Positions 40,516 to 48,371 of a stretch of DNA of 55,445 nt are shown here, in pieces (within the stretch, counting starts at the first letter, position 1; every line of letters starts with the position of its first letter). The notes beneath the pieces are model-generated. The model saw nothing but the letters and a program-made list of their open reading frames with translations. It was not told where the DNA came from and searched no databases. Source of the stretch: Porticoccaceae bacterium (GTDB lineage: Bacteria > Pseudomonadota > Gammaproteobacteria > Pseudomonadales > Porticoccaceae); contig JALOAH010000014.1 in NCBI GenBank assembly GCA_023228865.1, positions 1-55,445 of the forward strand. The letters are read 5' to 3'. Position numbers and translations under genes: made by a program.

Positions 40516-41169
40516 TTATGCCTTTGCACTCATCAAATGGATGGTTCCCAAGAGAGTTGACACGCAGCCATTACTCTCAGCTTTTACAAATCCGGCTTCG
40601 TCGATCAAATAGGGCAGCATACCGTGAACACTATCTCGTGTCGTTTCAAAACCATCAAGACACTGAACCAGCAGAAATAGCATTCGCTGAATCGATGACG
40701 AAGGCTTTCCCCAATCAGCAACGAGTAAACTGCCACCAGGTTTAAGGACCCGATGGATTTGCTTTAAGACATCGAGCTTCTGCAGTCGTGTCAAGTGGTG
40801 AAAAAACAAGCTCGACACTGCAACGTCAAAAGTCGCTGTTTCGAAGGGCATATCTTGTGCGAAACCCTGCCACAAACTCACACGCTGATCCATTGAAGCA
40901 AACTTGGTTTTGGCTAGTTCGAGTGCTCCAGAGTCTGCATCCAGACCAGTAATAGTCAGCGACGGTTCTCTTTCGGCAAACATTTGAGTTAGGGTTCCCG
41001 TGCCGCAGCCCACATCCAGTAAGTGTTTCCCCGCTAACGGAGCAGCTTGATTGACCAACGCCGTTTTGAAAATTTTCTCTCGCGTAGTCAAGGAAGCCAC
41101 CCAGTCGTAATAACGGGTTAGAGCATGATACTTCAAAGCAGGAATATAGGTGGATCGTGGACTCTTCAT
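40516..41169 (-). CDS. Class I SAM-dependent methyltransferase
   Basis: A 217-residue methyltransferase. SAM-binding motif I is HLLDVGCGTGTLTQMF (about residues 54-69), followed by the acidic residue in ITGLDADSGALELAK, and motif IV/post-motif lie near FDVAVSSLFFHHL and LKPGGSLLVADWG. Substrate is unknown; it resembles UbiE/ArsM-like small-molecule methylases in general shape, but the Cys residues of ArsM are not evident. It follows the CDF exporter gene by 13 bp and should share its CadR-type promoter, so a metal-linked role is likely. Start taken at ATG 41169; GTG lies three bases upstream. Confidence 0.8.
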   Translation of the reverse strand: MKSPRSTYIPALKYHALTRYYDWVASLTTREKIFKTALVNQAAPLAGKHLLDVGCGTGTLTQMFAEREPSLTITGLDADSGALELAKTKFASMDQRVSLWQGFAQDMPFETATFDVAVSSLFFHHLTRLQKLDVLKQIHRVLKPGGSLLVADWGKPSSSIQRMLFLLVQCLDGFETTRDSVHGMLPYLIDEAGFVKAESNGCVSTLLGTIHLMSAKA

Positions 41170-41182
41170 CACCTTTTCTTAT

Positions 41183-42082
41183 TCAGGACTTGAGCTGCAA
41201 AATACGGCGTGCACCATTCAGCACAATCAAACCGATGATCAGGCCAATCGCCAAGTCGGGATAACGTGAGCCAGTCCAGGCTACCAATCCACCGGCTAGG
41301 ATGACACCTAGATTCGCAATTACGTCATTGGCAGAGAATATCCAACTGGCTTTCATATGTGCGCCGCTATCCCGGCTCCTGGCAATCAACAGCAGACAGG
41401 TCACATTGGCCGCCAAGGCAACAAGCCCGAAGCTCATCATCAAAGTGGAAACCGGTTCACTACCAAATACTAATCGCCTTACCACCTCGCCCAAAGCGCC
41501 TAGGGCAAGAATGATCTGAAGCCAGCCGGAAAAATGGGCTGCGCGCAGCTTCACCCGCACACTGTGCCCTACGGCATACAGCGCCACGCCGTAAACGGCG
41601 GCATCCGCAAACATGTCCAACGAATCCGCGATCAAGCCAGTGGATTGCGCCCACCAGCCGACAGTGATTTCAATGACGAACATGATGCCGTTGATGGCAA
41701 GTAGCCACTTGAGAATGCCAGCTTCTGTTTGTGCCTCCTGTTTTGCGGACGCCTGTGCTCGGGCGAGGTCATCTCTGGCGACAGGCATTGTGCTTTCCAA
41801 CGTCGCACCCAAGCCGAGTGCGCGCATTCGCTCCTCAATGGCGTCAGCGTTGTCCCCATGAAAGACCCGCACCTTTCTCTCGGGGGCATCGAATTCCAAT
41901 GCGATTTTAGGTTCCACACTGTCCAACGCCATACGGATCATGCCTTCTTCAGAAGGGCAGTCCATCTTGGGGACAAGATACTCACTGACAAAGCCGCCAT
42001 GAGTAGCATCGTGTACTTCAGCAGTCTGGGGAGTGTTCTTCATCGCGTCACTATGACAATTGTCGCGGCATGTGTTTGTCAT
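41183..42082 (-). CDS. CDF-like cation transporter with HMA-like N-terminus
   Basis: A 299-residue protein. Residues 30-95 form a small metal-binding-type domain (LVPKMDCPSEEGMIRMAL) resembling an HMA domain with a single Cys in the loop. Six membrane helices follow, with GLIADSLDMFADAAVYGVAL and SWIFSANDVIANLGVILAGG as the CDF metal-site helices. The C-terminal cytoplasmic CDF domain is absent. Such two-part proteins accompany cadR/pbrR regulators. It is divergent from the CadR-type gene and lies downstream of the promoter at 42112-42142. Likely substrates are Cd, Pb or Zn. Confidence 0.85.
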   Translation of the reverse strand: MTNTCRDNCHSDAMKNTPQTAEVHDATHGGFVSEYLVPKMDCPSEEGMIRMALDSVEPKIALEFDAPERKVRVFHGDNADAIEERMRALGLGATLESTMPVARDDLARAQASAKQEAQTEAGILKWLLAINGIMFVIEITVGWWAQSTGLIADSLDMFADAAVYGVALYAVGHSVRVKLRAAHFSGWLQIILALGALGEVVRRLVFGSEPVSTLMMSFGLVALAANVTCLLLIARSRDSGAHMKASWIFSANDVIANLGVILAGGLVAWTGSRYPDLAIGLIIGLIVLNGARRILQLKS

Positions 42083-42111
42083 AAAAAGCCCTTGTACTAT
42101 TCACGACGTAC

Positions 42112-42142
42112 AGCTTAAACTCTATATTAACTATAGAGTCAA
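42112..42142 (-). promoter_or_regulatory. CadR/PbrR-type promoter/operator of the CDF gene
   Basis: On the minus strand -35 TTGACT (42137-42142) and -10 TAAGCT (42112-42117) are 19 bases apart. An inverted repeat ACTCTATA/TATAGAGT (42119-42139) lies between them. The half-site ACTCTATAG is known from PbrR/CadR operators. The same half-site recurs in front of the FTR1 gene. Confidence 0.88.
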
Positions 42143-42159
42143 GCGCAGAGATTGAATAA

Positions 42160-42567
42160 ATGAAAATCGGCGAACTGTCGAAAGTGACTGGCTGCTCCGT
42201 GCAAACCATCCGGCATTATGAAAAGGAACATTTGATTGCCTCTGCTGAACGGAGTGAAGGCAATTTTCGCCTGTACGATGAAGCTGCCGTTGAGCAATTG
42301 CTGTTCATCAAACACTGTCGCAGCCTGGATCTCAGTTTGCCGGAGATCCGGCAGCTTTTGGCTTTAAACCGTTCTCCAGGCGCGCAATGTGATGATGTGA
42401 ATCGGATGATGGATAGGCATATCGAGCAGGTAGAGGCGCGTATCCAGGAGCTCACCAAGCTGAACGAGCAACTGAGAATGCTGCGCCGCAGCTGTTCAAA
42501 CCTTCGGACAGTGGAGCAGTGCGGCATATTGCGGAATTTGTCGGCTACTCCGGTTTCGAGCGGCTGA
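42160..42567 (+). CDS. cadR: Cd(II)/Pb(II)-responsive MerR-family regulator (CadR/PbrR)
   Basis: A 135-residue MerR-type activator. The winged helix is MKIGELSKVTGCSVQTIRHY. The ligand cysteines fit the CadR/PbrR pattern: C77 (AQCDDVNR), C112 and C121 (SCSNLRTVEQCG). It is divergent from the CDF gene across a 19-bp-spacer promoter. Its 3' end overlaps the FTR1 gene's end by 23 bp, tail to tail. It probably controls both the CDF and FTR1 promoters. Confidence 0.9.
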   Translation: MKIGELSKVTGCSVQTIRHYEKEHLIASAERSEGNFRLYDEAAVEQLLFIKHCRSLDLSLPEIRQLLALNRSPGAQCDDVNRMMDRHIEQVEARIQELTKLNEQLRMLRRSCSNLRTVEQCGILRNLSATPVSSG

Positions 42568-44554
42568 CACCCGGTTCCAAAAACTCTCCTGAACGTTCTG
42601 CAACAGGGGCATTTTTCCGCTGCCTTCTCGCCAGCCCCAGAAAGACCAGGAAAACCACCAGTACCGACAATTGCGCCATGATCCCCTGCCAGGTGGATTT
42701 GACGCCGACCCAATCGAATTCAAAACTGACAGGCAATGGGGTAATACCGATAAGATCCGCTTCCTGAAGTGCCGACATCGCCTTACCCATGAGGATAAAC
42801 GCCAGGGCCAGCAACAGGTAGGTGGTGACGGAAAAGAATCTGGCAATGGGTAATTTCACTGAGTAACGCACCAGCAACCAGGCCAATACGGCCAAGAAAG
42901 CAGTACCGGCTACAAAGCCGCTGAATACGGATGAATATTGAGCGGCTGCAGCCTGGGTCAGCAGCGCCTGATAAAACAAGACCGTTTCAAAGACTTCACG
43001 ATAAACCGCAATAAATGCCAGCAGCGCAAGACCCCACAGGGTACCCGCAGTCAGGTGGGAGTTGATGTGCTGCTGGATATAGGCCTGCCACTGGGCAGCA
43101 TGGGTTTTACTGTGCATCCAGATGCCGACATAGAGCAACACGACCGCCGCCAAAAGGGCCGCAACCCCTTCCATGACTTCGCGGCTGGCGCCGCTGATAC
43201 TCACCAGGGACTGCGCGGCAGCCCAGGTCGCAACACCGGCCACCAATGCCGTTACCCAACCCAAATGCACATACCGAAGTCCGTCACGCCGACCGGTTCG
43301 CACCAGCACAGTCACCAGGGCAATCACCACGAGCAGGGCTTCGAGCCCCTCCCGCAACAGAATAACCAAGCTGGCACTGAACAGGGTCGCATTGGACAAG
43401 GTAGATTCCGAAAGCAATCGATCCGCATCATCCAACCTTGCCAGCGTCCGGCTCACAGCGCTTTCCACCTCACCCGGGGACTGAGCCTGCTTCAATAATT
43501 GCCTTATCGCCATCATATCGGCTTCGAGCGTCTGGCGAAGTGCTTTATCCTGCGCATCCAGGCTGTTTTCGACCAATTCAAAGCCATCCAGATAAGCACT
43601 GACCGCCAGTGCTTGTGCTGTCTGATAATCGCCGCGCTGGTGCGCCTCTTGTGCTAGCAGCAGTTGGTCGCGGGTGATTTTCAGAGGATTGGTCGTTTCC
43701 TGGAATAACAGCTCTGGCTTTGCGCGCAACCGTTCGATCGCCTGCTGCGTCATCTCCGGATGTTCAGCAGCGAGTTGCACCGGCGTGTGGTTAACCATCT
43801 GTGACAAGGTGACGCTGGGTGCCTCGCCTGTAACTTCAGAGCCGGATTGAAATGCCAATCCGCCGACATGGAACGCCAGCGACCAGCGTTCCTCTTCCGT
43901 CAGTTGGGTAAATGCCGGCATTGCGGTATCGTCTATGCCATTGGATATGGCGTCGTACAGGCCCAGAAGTGACCGGTTCAAGGCTCGCTCTTTGCTGGTG
44001 AAATCGGTTGGAGCTGGCTCCAGCTGTTCGGCCATCACACCATCGCCCCCACCGGCTGCGCCATGGCAAGAAGCGCACTGGCTCTCATACAACCCTTTGA
44101 CGGTCGCTTTCGACAACAGATGATCCGGCAGGGACGACTGCGGCATCAGTGCCAACAACGTACCCCGCAGGCTGCCGCTCATTTGCCGAATTGTTTCAAT
44201 AGCCTGTTTGTTCTGGATGGCTTCCTGTAAAGCCTTGGCCTGATCTGTCAGGTCGCCAGCGTCGGCTGATTTATCCTGAATCTCAGAAATATTCGTCACA
44301 ATGAGCTGGGAGAACTCCAGCATTTCCTGATATTCACCGTCATTGACCACATGGCCATCTTTGACGGCTTCCACGTAATCCACAGCAATGTATTCGGCCA
44401 GCTGTGCCAATTGACGCATCTGAGCCCAGCCGTCATCACTCATCTCGGCCTGACTGGTCGCTGGAAGCAAACACGATAAGCCCAGCAGCAGTACTGAGAC
44501 ATTCAAAACAAATAGCTTCGGGCTTATAAAACGGTATATCCAGTGCGCCTGCAT
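42545..44554 (-). CDS. Cytochrome c / FTR1-family iron or lead permease (PbrT-like)
   Basis: A 669-residue protein. The signal peptide (to about residue 36) is followed by a helical periplasmic region with a haem c motif CASCH (160-164) and a long coiled section. A seven-helix FTR1 permease starts near 390. Both permease motifs are intact: REGLE (401-405) and REVFE (519-523). FTR1 proteins import ferric iron; cytochrome-fused ones in pbr operons (PbrT) take up Pb(II). The promoter at 44600 carries a PbrR-like half-site and a candidate Fur box lies beside it, so either metal is plausible. It is convergent with cadR. Confidence 0.88.
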   Translation of the reverse strand: MQAHWIYRFISPKLFVLNVSVLLLGLSCLLPATSQAEMSDDGWAQMRQLAQLAEYIAVDYVEAVKDGHVVNDGEYQEMLEFSQLIVTNISEIQDKSADAGDLTDQAKALQEAIQNKQAIETIRQMSGSLRGTLLALMPQSSLPDHLLSKATVKGLYESQCASCHGAAGGGDGVMAEQLEPAPTDFTSKERALNRSLLGLYDAISNGIDDTAMPAFTQLTEEERWSLAFHVGGLAFQSGSEVTGEAPSVTLSQMVNHTPVQLAAEHPEMTQQAIERLRAKPELLFQETTNPLKITRDQLLLAQEAHQRGDYQTAQALAVSAYLDGFELVENSLDAQDKALRQTLEADMMAIRQLLKQAQSPGEVESAVSRTLARLDDADRLLSESTLSNATLFSASLVILLREGLEALLVVIALVTVLVRTGRRDGLRYVHLGWVTALVAGVATWAAAQSLVSISGASREVMEGVAALLAAVVLLYVGIWMHSKTHAAQWQAYIQQHINSHLTAGTLWGLALLAFIAVYREVFETVLFYQALLTQAAAAQYSSVFSGFVAGTAFLAVLAWLLVRYSVKLPIARFFSVTTYLLLALAFILMGKAMSALQEADLIGITPLPVSFEFDWVGVKSTWQGIMAQLSVLVVFLVFLGLARRQRKNAPVAERSGEFLEPGVSRSKPE

Positions 44555-44579
44555 TAACGAGATCTCTACTTGGCTTGTT

Positions 44580-44598
44580 GCTAATGATAATTAATCTG
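44580..44598 (-). promoter_or_regulatory. Candidate Fur box upstream of FTR1 gene
   Basis: The 19-mer beginning GCTAATGATAATTAATC matches the canonical Fur consensus at 14 of 19 positions by hand alignment. It sits between the -10 element (44600-44605) and the FTR1 start (44554), an ideal place for repression by iron-loaded Fur. Confidence 0.6.
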
Positions 44599-44599
44599 A

Positions 44600-44630
44600 A
44601 TTCTAATGCCTATGGTAGCTATAGAGTCAA
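44600..44630 (-). promoter_or_regulatory. MerR-type promoter of the FTR1 gene
   Basis: -35 TTGACT (44625-44630) and -10 TAGAAT (44600-44605) are spaced by 19 bases. The spacer starts with ACTCTATAG, identical to the CadR-type operator at 42119-42139, while the second half-site is degenerate. It is a likely second target of the CadR-type regulator. Confidence 0.75.
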
Positions 44631-44861
44631 GTGTGTGACTGGTTTGTTGGCATTCCTGACAACACGGCTCCTGTCGGCACACGGGATATCCTTCTGCCTC
44701 CATTGAGCTGCTCTCATAACCAGTCGTACCCGCAGTCCGGGGCCGTGCAGAATGGCATTACGGTGCGTATCTTCTGTCGGAGCAACCTCACGCATCGCAC
44801 TCCTCTTGCGTTTGTACACTGGACTGGTTGAGATACACCAGCATGATCATCCTGATCTTCA
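44631..44861. other. Short region without a recognised gene
   Basis: Between the merR pseudogene and the FTR1 promoter. The minus-strand frame 44619-44819 is open for 66 codons but resembles nothing I know. It may be decayed sequence left by the same rearrangement that disrupted merR. Confidence 0.4.
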
Positions 44862-45104
44862 CGGCGACCCCGGACAATGCGATTCTCTAGGCGCCAACAG
44901 ATTATCGATTTCTTACAAAGCGGATCCTAGCTCTTGGGCTCATTTCATGAAGAAGACCCGCTTCAGAGTGGCTTTTGGGTTGGTGCGGTATCCTTAAGCT
45001 GGCTTTAGCGGCTGTTCGATAAGCCCGAGGCGTTCGTAATAACGAATAGTTTCGACACTGACCCGAGCTGCTTGTGCCAGTTTACCGATGGTCAATTGAC
45101 TCAT
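44862..45104 (-). pseudogene. Decayed MerR-family regulator
   Basis: Reading from the ATG at 45104 gives 36 residues of a perfect MerR winged helix ([20 protein letters not shown], then a tail ending in LKPA) before a TAA at 44994-44996. The same frame continues with GYRTNPKATLKRVFFMK, a TGA (44940-44942), AQELGSAL, a TAA (44913-44915), and EIDNLLAPRESHC. This is the expected MerR continuation, including the ligand Cys position, and it ends near 44862. At least three in-frame stops mark a pseudogene. A GGGAG ribosome-binding site before the ATG is preserved, so a 36-residue HTH peptide could still be made. Its first 23 bases overlap the copS 3' end. Confidence 0.85.
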
Positions 45105-46539
45105 CACTTTCTCCCGTAGCACTCACCTCTACATCAGCCATGCTGGGTAAACTGATCGTGAAGCGCGTGACGCCGCGTTCGGAGATCACCGCGATGTTTC
45201 CTTCATGGGCCTCGACTATGGACTTGACGATAGCCAGCCCCAAGCCAGCACCTTCGCTTTGGCGTTGCCGGGAAGGATCGACCCGGTAAAACCGGTCGAA
45301 AATCCTGAGCAAATGCTCGGCTGGAATTTCTGGCCCCGGATTCTGTACGCTGAGTAACGCCCTACCCTCGCCCGATGAATCCAGACGGATCAGCACACTT
45401 CTTCCCACTGGTGTGTGGCGTATTGCATTGGACAGCAGATTGGACAATGCGCGACGCAGCATAGCGCGGTCACCTTGTATAATCGGTGCCTTTCCTTCCA
45501 ACACCAATTGGATGTGCTTTTCCTCCGCCAGGGCCTCGAAAAAATCGAACAGCTCGCGCACTTCCCGAGCCAGATCCAGCGGTTCCCAGACAGGCTTGAG
45601 CAGGCCGTGTTCGCTCTGGGCCAGCCAGAGCATGTCGTTGACCATTTTGGTCAGGCGCTCCTGTTCTTCAAGATTCGAGTAGAGCAGTTCGCGATATTCT
45701 TCCAGGCTTCTGGACTTACCCAAACCCACCTGGGTCTGGGTGATCAGGTTGGTCAAAGGCGTGCGCAATTCATGGGCAATATCGGCGGAGAAATAGGATA
45801 GTCGAACGAAGCTGTCTTCCAAGCGGCCAATCATATGATTAAAGGAACAGACAAGGTTTTGCAGTTCCCGGGGAACGGTGTTAGGGTCTAGACGCACATG
45901 AAGGCGATCCGCCTGAATATCACTCATTGTCGCACTCAGCTCGCGCAAGGGCGCGTGCCCCTGGTGCACGCCATACCAGGCCGCCAAGAGAGTCACCGCG
46001 CCTGCCAGCACCATAATCATCCACAAACTGCGCCGAAAATTTTCCAGAAAGTGGATATGGAAATCCATATCGATAGCAGCAACGATGCGATAATTCTGGT
46101 CTTCAATGCGGGTATGCGTGATAGTGCCACGGTAGGTTTTGCCATCAGTTTGCCAGGTATAAAGATTGTCTACCTGAATACGGCTCACAGGAGAATAGGT
46201 GTTTTCTTGTGGCGAAGGTCCACCCTCCTCAGGACCATAGACCAAACGTCCCGCATCATCCCACACTTGAAAGTAGACACCATGGTGACCAGAAACAGCT
46301 CGCGCAAGGGCGCCCTCCGGTGCCGAGTCCTGATCTTTCGCCGATTGTAGAGCGTCTTCAACAGCACGAGTAATCACCACCAACTCGTCGGCATCCTGTT
46401 CAGCAAAATGGCGCTCTACTTCATTCAGCACGAGATAACCGATCATCAGTAAACTGAAACCGATAGCCATCGCGACAAACAGCATCACCCGGCTGTTGAG
46501 TGACAGTGGTCGTCTCCGGGCGAGACTAACTTTCGTCAT
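45082..46539 (-). CDS. copS: Heavy-metal sensor histidine kinase (CopS/CusS type)
   Basis: A 485-residue membrane kinase. Two membrane helices (about 20-42 and 173-193) enclose a periplasmic sensor domain. A HAMP domain follows, then the phospho-acceptor helix [17 protein letters not shown], the ATP-binding N box [11 protein letters not shown] and G box [16 protein letters not shown]. The family is TIGR01386 (CopS/SilS/CztS). The tail ([14 protein letters not shown]) is longer than usual and runs over the merR remnant. It overlaps copR by 14 bp and would sense periplasmic copper or silver. Confidence 0.92.
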   Translation of the reverse strand: MTKVSLARRRPLSLNSRVMLFVAMAIGFSLLMIGYLVLNEVERHFAEQDADELVVITRAVEDALQSAKDQDSAPEGALARAVSGHHGVYFQVWDDAGRLVYGPEEGGPSPQENTYSPVSRIQVDNLYTWQTDGKTYRGTITHTRIEDQNYRIVAAIDMDFHIHFLENFRRSLWMIMVLAGAVTLLAAWYGVHQGHAPLRELSATMSDIQADRLHVRLDPNTVPRELQNLVCSFNHMIGRLEDSFVRLSYFSADIAHELRTPLTNLITQTQVGLGKSRSLEEYRELLYSNLEEQERLTKMVNDMLWLAQSEHGLLKPVWEPLDLAREVRELFDFFEALAEEKHIQLVLEGKAPIIQGDRAMLRRALSNLLSNAIRHTPVGRSVLIRLDSSGEGRALLSVQNPGPEIPAEHLLRIFDRFYRVDPSRQRQSEGAGLGLAIVKSIVEAHEGNIAVISERGVTRFTISLPSMADVEVSATGESDESIDHR

Positions 46540-47218
46540 GGTCGTCCTCGACCTCCAGCTTGTAACCCAAGCCGCGCACAGTGTGAATCAGCTTGGGTTC
46601 ATAATCGTCATCGATTTTTGCCCTTAGGCGCCGTATGGCCACGTCAATGACATTGGTGTCGGAATCGAAGTTCATGTCCCACACCTGGGAGGCGATCAAG
46701 GAGCGCGGCAGTACTTCGCCCTGTCGCCGGACCAACAGCTCCAGCAAACAAAACTCCTTGTGGCTGAGATTGATCTTGCGGCCGGCGCGCGTGGCCCGGT
46801 GACGCGGTAAATCCAGCGTGAGGTCAGCAACTTTGATCTGGTCGGTCATCACCGGCACAGCACTACGACGCAACAGAGTGCGCACCCGGGCCAGCAGCTC
46901 GGCAAAGGCGAAGGGCTTGACCAGGTAATCGTCAGCACCCAACTCCAGACCCTTTACGCGGTCATCCACACTGTCGCGGGCGGTTAGGAACAGCACTGGC
47001 GTCTGACGGCCAGCCTCGCGCAACGACTGCACGATCCGCCAGCCGTCGACGTCCGGCAGCATGACGTCCAGCACCAGTAAATCAAAAGTTTCGGTCATCG
47101 CCAAATGATGGCCGTCGAGGCCATTGCGCGCGAGCGTGACCATAAAGCCTGCCTCGGTCAGCCCCTGCTGTAAATAATCGCCGGTCTTGATTTCGTCTTC
47201 GACCACCAATAGCCGCAT
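46526..47218 (-). CDS. copR: Heavy-metal response regulator (CopR/CusR type)
   Basis: A 230-residue OmpR/PhoB-type regulator. The receiver has the acidic pair ED near residue 8, the phospho-Asp in [14 protein letters not shown] (about D51), and K in [10 protein letters not shown]. The C-terminal winged helix includes [21 protein letters not shown]. It fits TIGR01387. Candidate targets are the TKACA-N4-TGTAAT sites at 47301, 48266 and 54512. It is divergent from the glutaredoxin-MauE gene. Confidence 0.92.
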   Translation of the reverse strand: MRLLVVEDEIKTGDYLQQGLTEAGFMVTLARNGLDGHHLAMTETFDLLVLDVMLPDVDGWRIVQSLREAGRQTPVLFLTARDSVDDRVKGLELGADDYLVKPFAFAELLARVRTLLRRSAVPVMTDQIKVADLTLDLPRHRATRAGRKINLSHKEFCLLELLVRRQGEVLPRSLIASQVWDMNFDSDTNVIDVAIRRLRAKIDDDYEPKLIHTVRGLGYKLEVEDDHDES

Positions 47219-47285
47219 CGCTTCACCGCTCCTACTATCAATATATGCCGGGTTTCCTTCAAGACTATCTGCCTCTTCCCAACAG

Positions 47286-47331
47286 AAACATGACCATAGG
47301 ATTACATATATGTAATCCTATGGTCATGTTT
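47286..47331. promoter_or_regulatory. 46-bp perfect palindrome containing a cop box
   Basis: Positions 47286-47331 are a perfect inverted repeat about 47308.5 with no mismatch. The centre reads ATTACATATATGTAAT (47301-47316), which fits the cop-box pattern TTAC-N6-GTAA bound by CopR/CusR-type regulators. It lies between the divergent copR and glutaredoxin-MauE genes and has no T tract, so an operator is more likely than a terminator. Confidence 0.7.
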
Positions 47332-47420
47332 AAGACAGGAGCCTACTACCATCATCATCAGAAGGACACCTCAAGCGCTGTTCATTCAGTCATATCAGTC
47401 ATATAAAGGAGGGAACACCG

Positions 47421-48173
47421 ATGTCAGGCACCAAGACAGCTGAACTGTACCGGATGGTGATGGAGGATCATCTCTGTCCCTATGGCTTAAAATCGAAACA
47501 TTTATTAGAGACCCAAGGGTTCCAGGTAGAAGATCATCACCTTAAAAATCACGAGGAAACCGAAGCTTTTAAGCACAAGCATAATGTTGAAACCACTCCT
47601 CAGACCTTTCTGGGAGGTAACCGAATCGGTGGGTACGACGACCTACTTGTGTATTTTAGGAAAGAACCAAAAGACAAAAATGAACAAACTTACTGGCCCG
47701 TTATTGCTCTGTTTTCTATGACCTTTCTGATGGCCACGGGTTCGGCTTCGGTTGTTGAAGGGCAATGGCTGTCTTTACGCACTTTCGAGTGGTTCATCGC
47801 TTTTTCAATGTGTGGTCTTGCCTATTTGAAAATACGTGATGTCGAAAGCTTTTCGACCATGTTTCTTAACTATGATCTTCTTGCCCAAAAATGGGTGCCT
47901 TACGGGTACGTGTATCCCTATGGTGAAGGCCTGGCAGGCTTGCTAATGATAGCCGGAGTATTGCCTTTTGTATCGATACCAATTGCCTTTTTCATAGGGA
48001 TTGTCGGTGCCGTCTCGGTATTTAAAGCCGTGTACATTGACAAAAGAGAGCTCAAGTGCGCCTGTGTAGGTGGCGAGAGTAACGTCCCCTTGGGATTTAT
48101 ATCGCTCACTGAAAACCTCATGATGCTTGGCATGGCAATATGGATGCTACTCAAGGCAAGTGTTATGGGGTAG
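47421..48173 (+). CDS. Glutaredoxin-MauE/DoxX-like membrane fusion protein
   Basis: A 250-residue protein. Residues 1-80 are a glutaredoxin domain with a CPYG active site (single Cys, where typical dithiol glutaredoxins have CPYC) and the TTPQTFLGGNRIGGYDDL segment. Four membrane helices follow (about 92-245) in MauE/DoxX style, with a Cys pair in KCACVGG. It may move thiol equivalents across the membrane or protect against copper thiol stress. GGAGGG precedes the ATG. The gene is adjacent to the cop palindrome and so is probably induced with copA. Confidence 0.8.
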   Translation: MSGTKTAELYRMVMEDHLCPYGLKSKHLLETQGFQVEDHHLKNHEETEAFKHKHNVETTPQTFLGGNRIGGYDDLLVYFRKEPKDKNEQTYWPVIALFSMTFLMATGSASVVEGQWLSLRTFEWFIAFSMCGLAYLKIRDVESFSTMFLNYDLLAQKWVPYGYVYPYGEGLAGLLMIAGVLPFVSIPIAFFIGIVGAVSVFKAVYIDKRELKCACVGGESNVPLGFISLTENLMMLGMAIWMLLKASVMG

Positions 48174-48265
48174 CCGCAAGCTTTTTTCATACCCTGCTCC
48201 CCAGAGCCATTCATCAACCCTAAATCGGCAACTCGAATCATCACACCTAGCGACAATTTTGCAGG

Positions 48266-48281
48266 ATTACAAGGTTGTCAT
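48266..48281 (+). promoter_or_regulatory. Candidate cop box upstream of copA
   Basis: ATTACAAGGTTGTCAT at 48266-48281 reads, on the other strand, as TGACA-N4-TGTAAT. This matches the palindrome centre at 47301 and the tandem sites at 54512. It lies about 90 bases before the copA start. Confidence 0.65.
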
Positions 48282-48371
48282 CCAGGAGTCATGCGGGTGA
48301 CAGGCTCGGCTCGCTAGTATGCGGAGTCAGAACGTGTAACAACCATCGTTTATTCGAAAAGAGATTGACTC

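Noticed and set aside
44619..44819. 66-codon minus-strand frame as the MerR C-terminus
   Set aside because: It is in the same frame as the pseudogene, but its residues do not match the MerR C-terminal helix or ligand cysteines.
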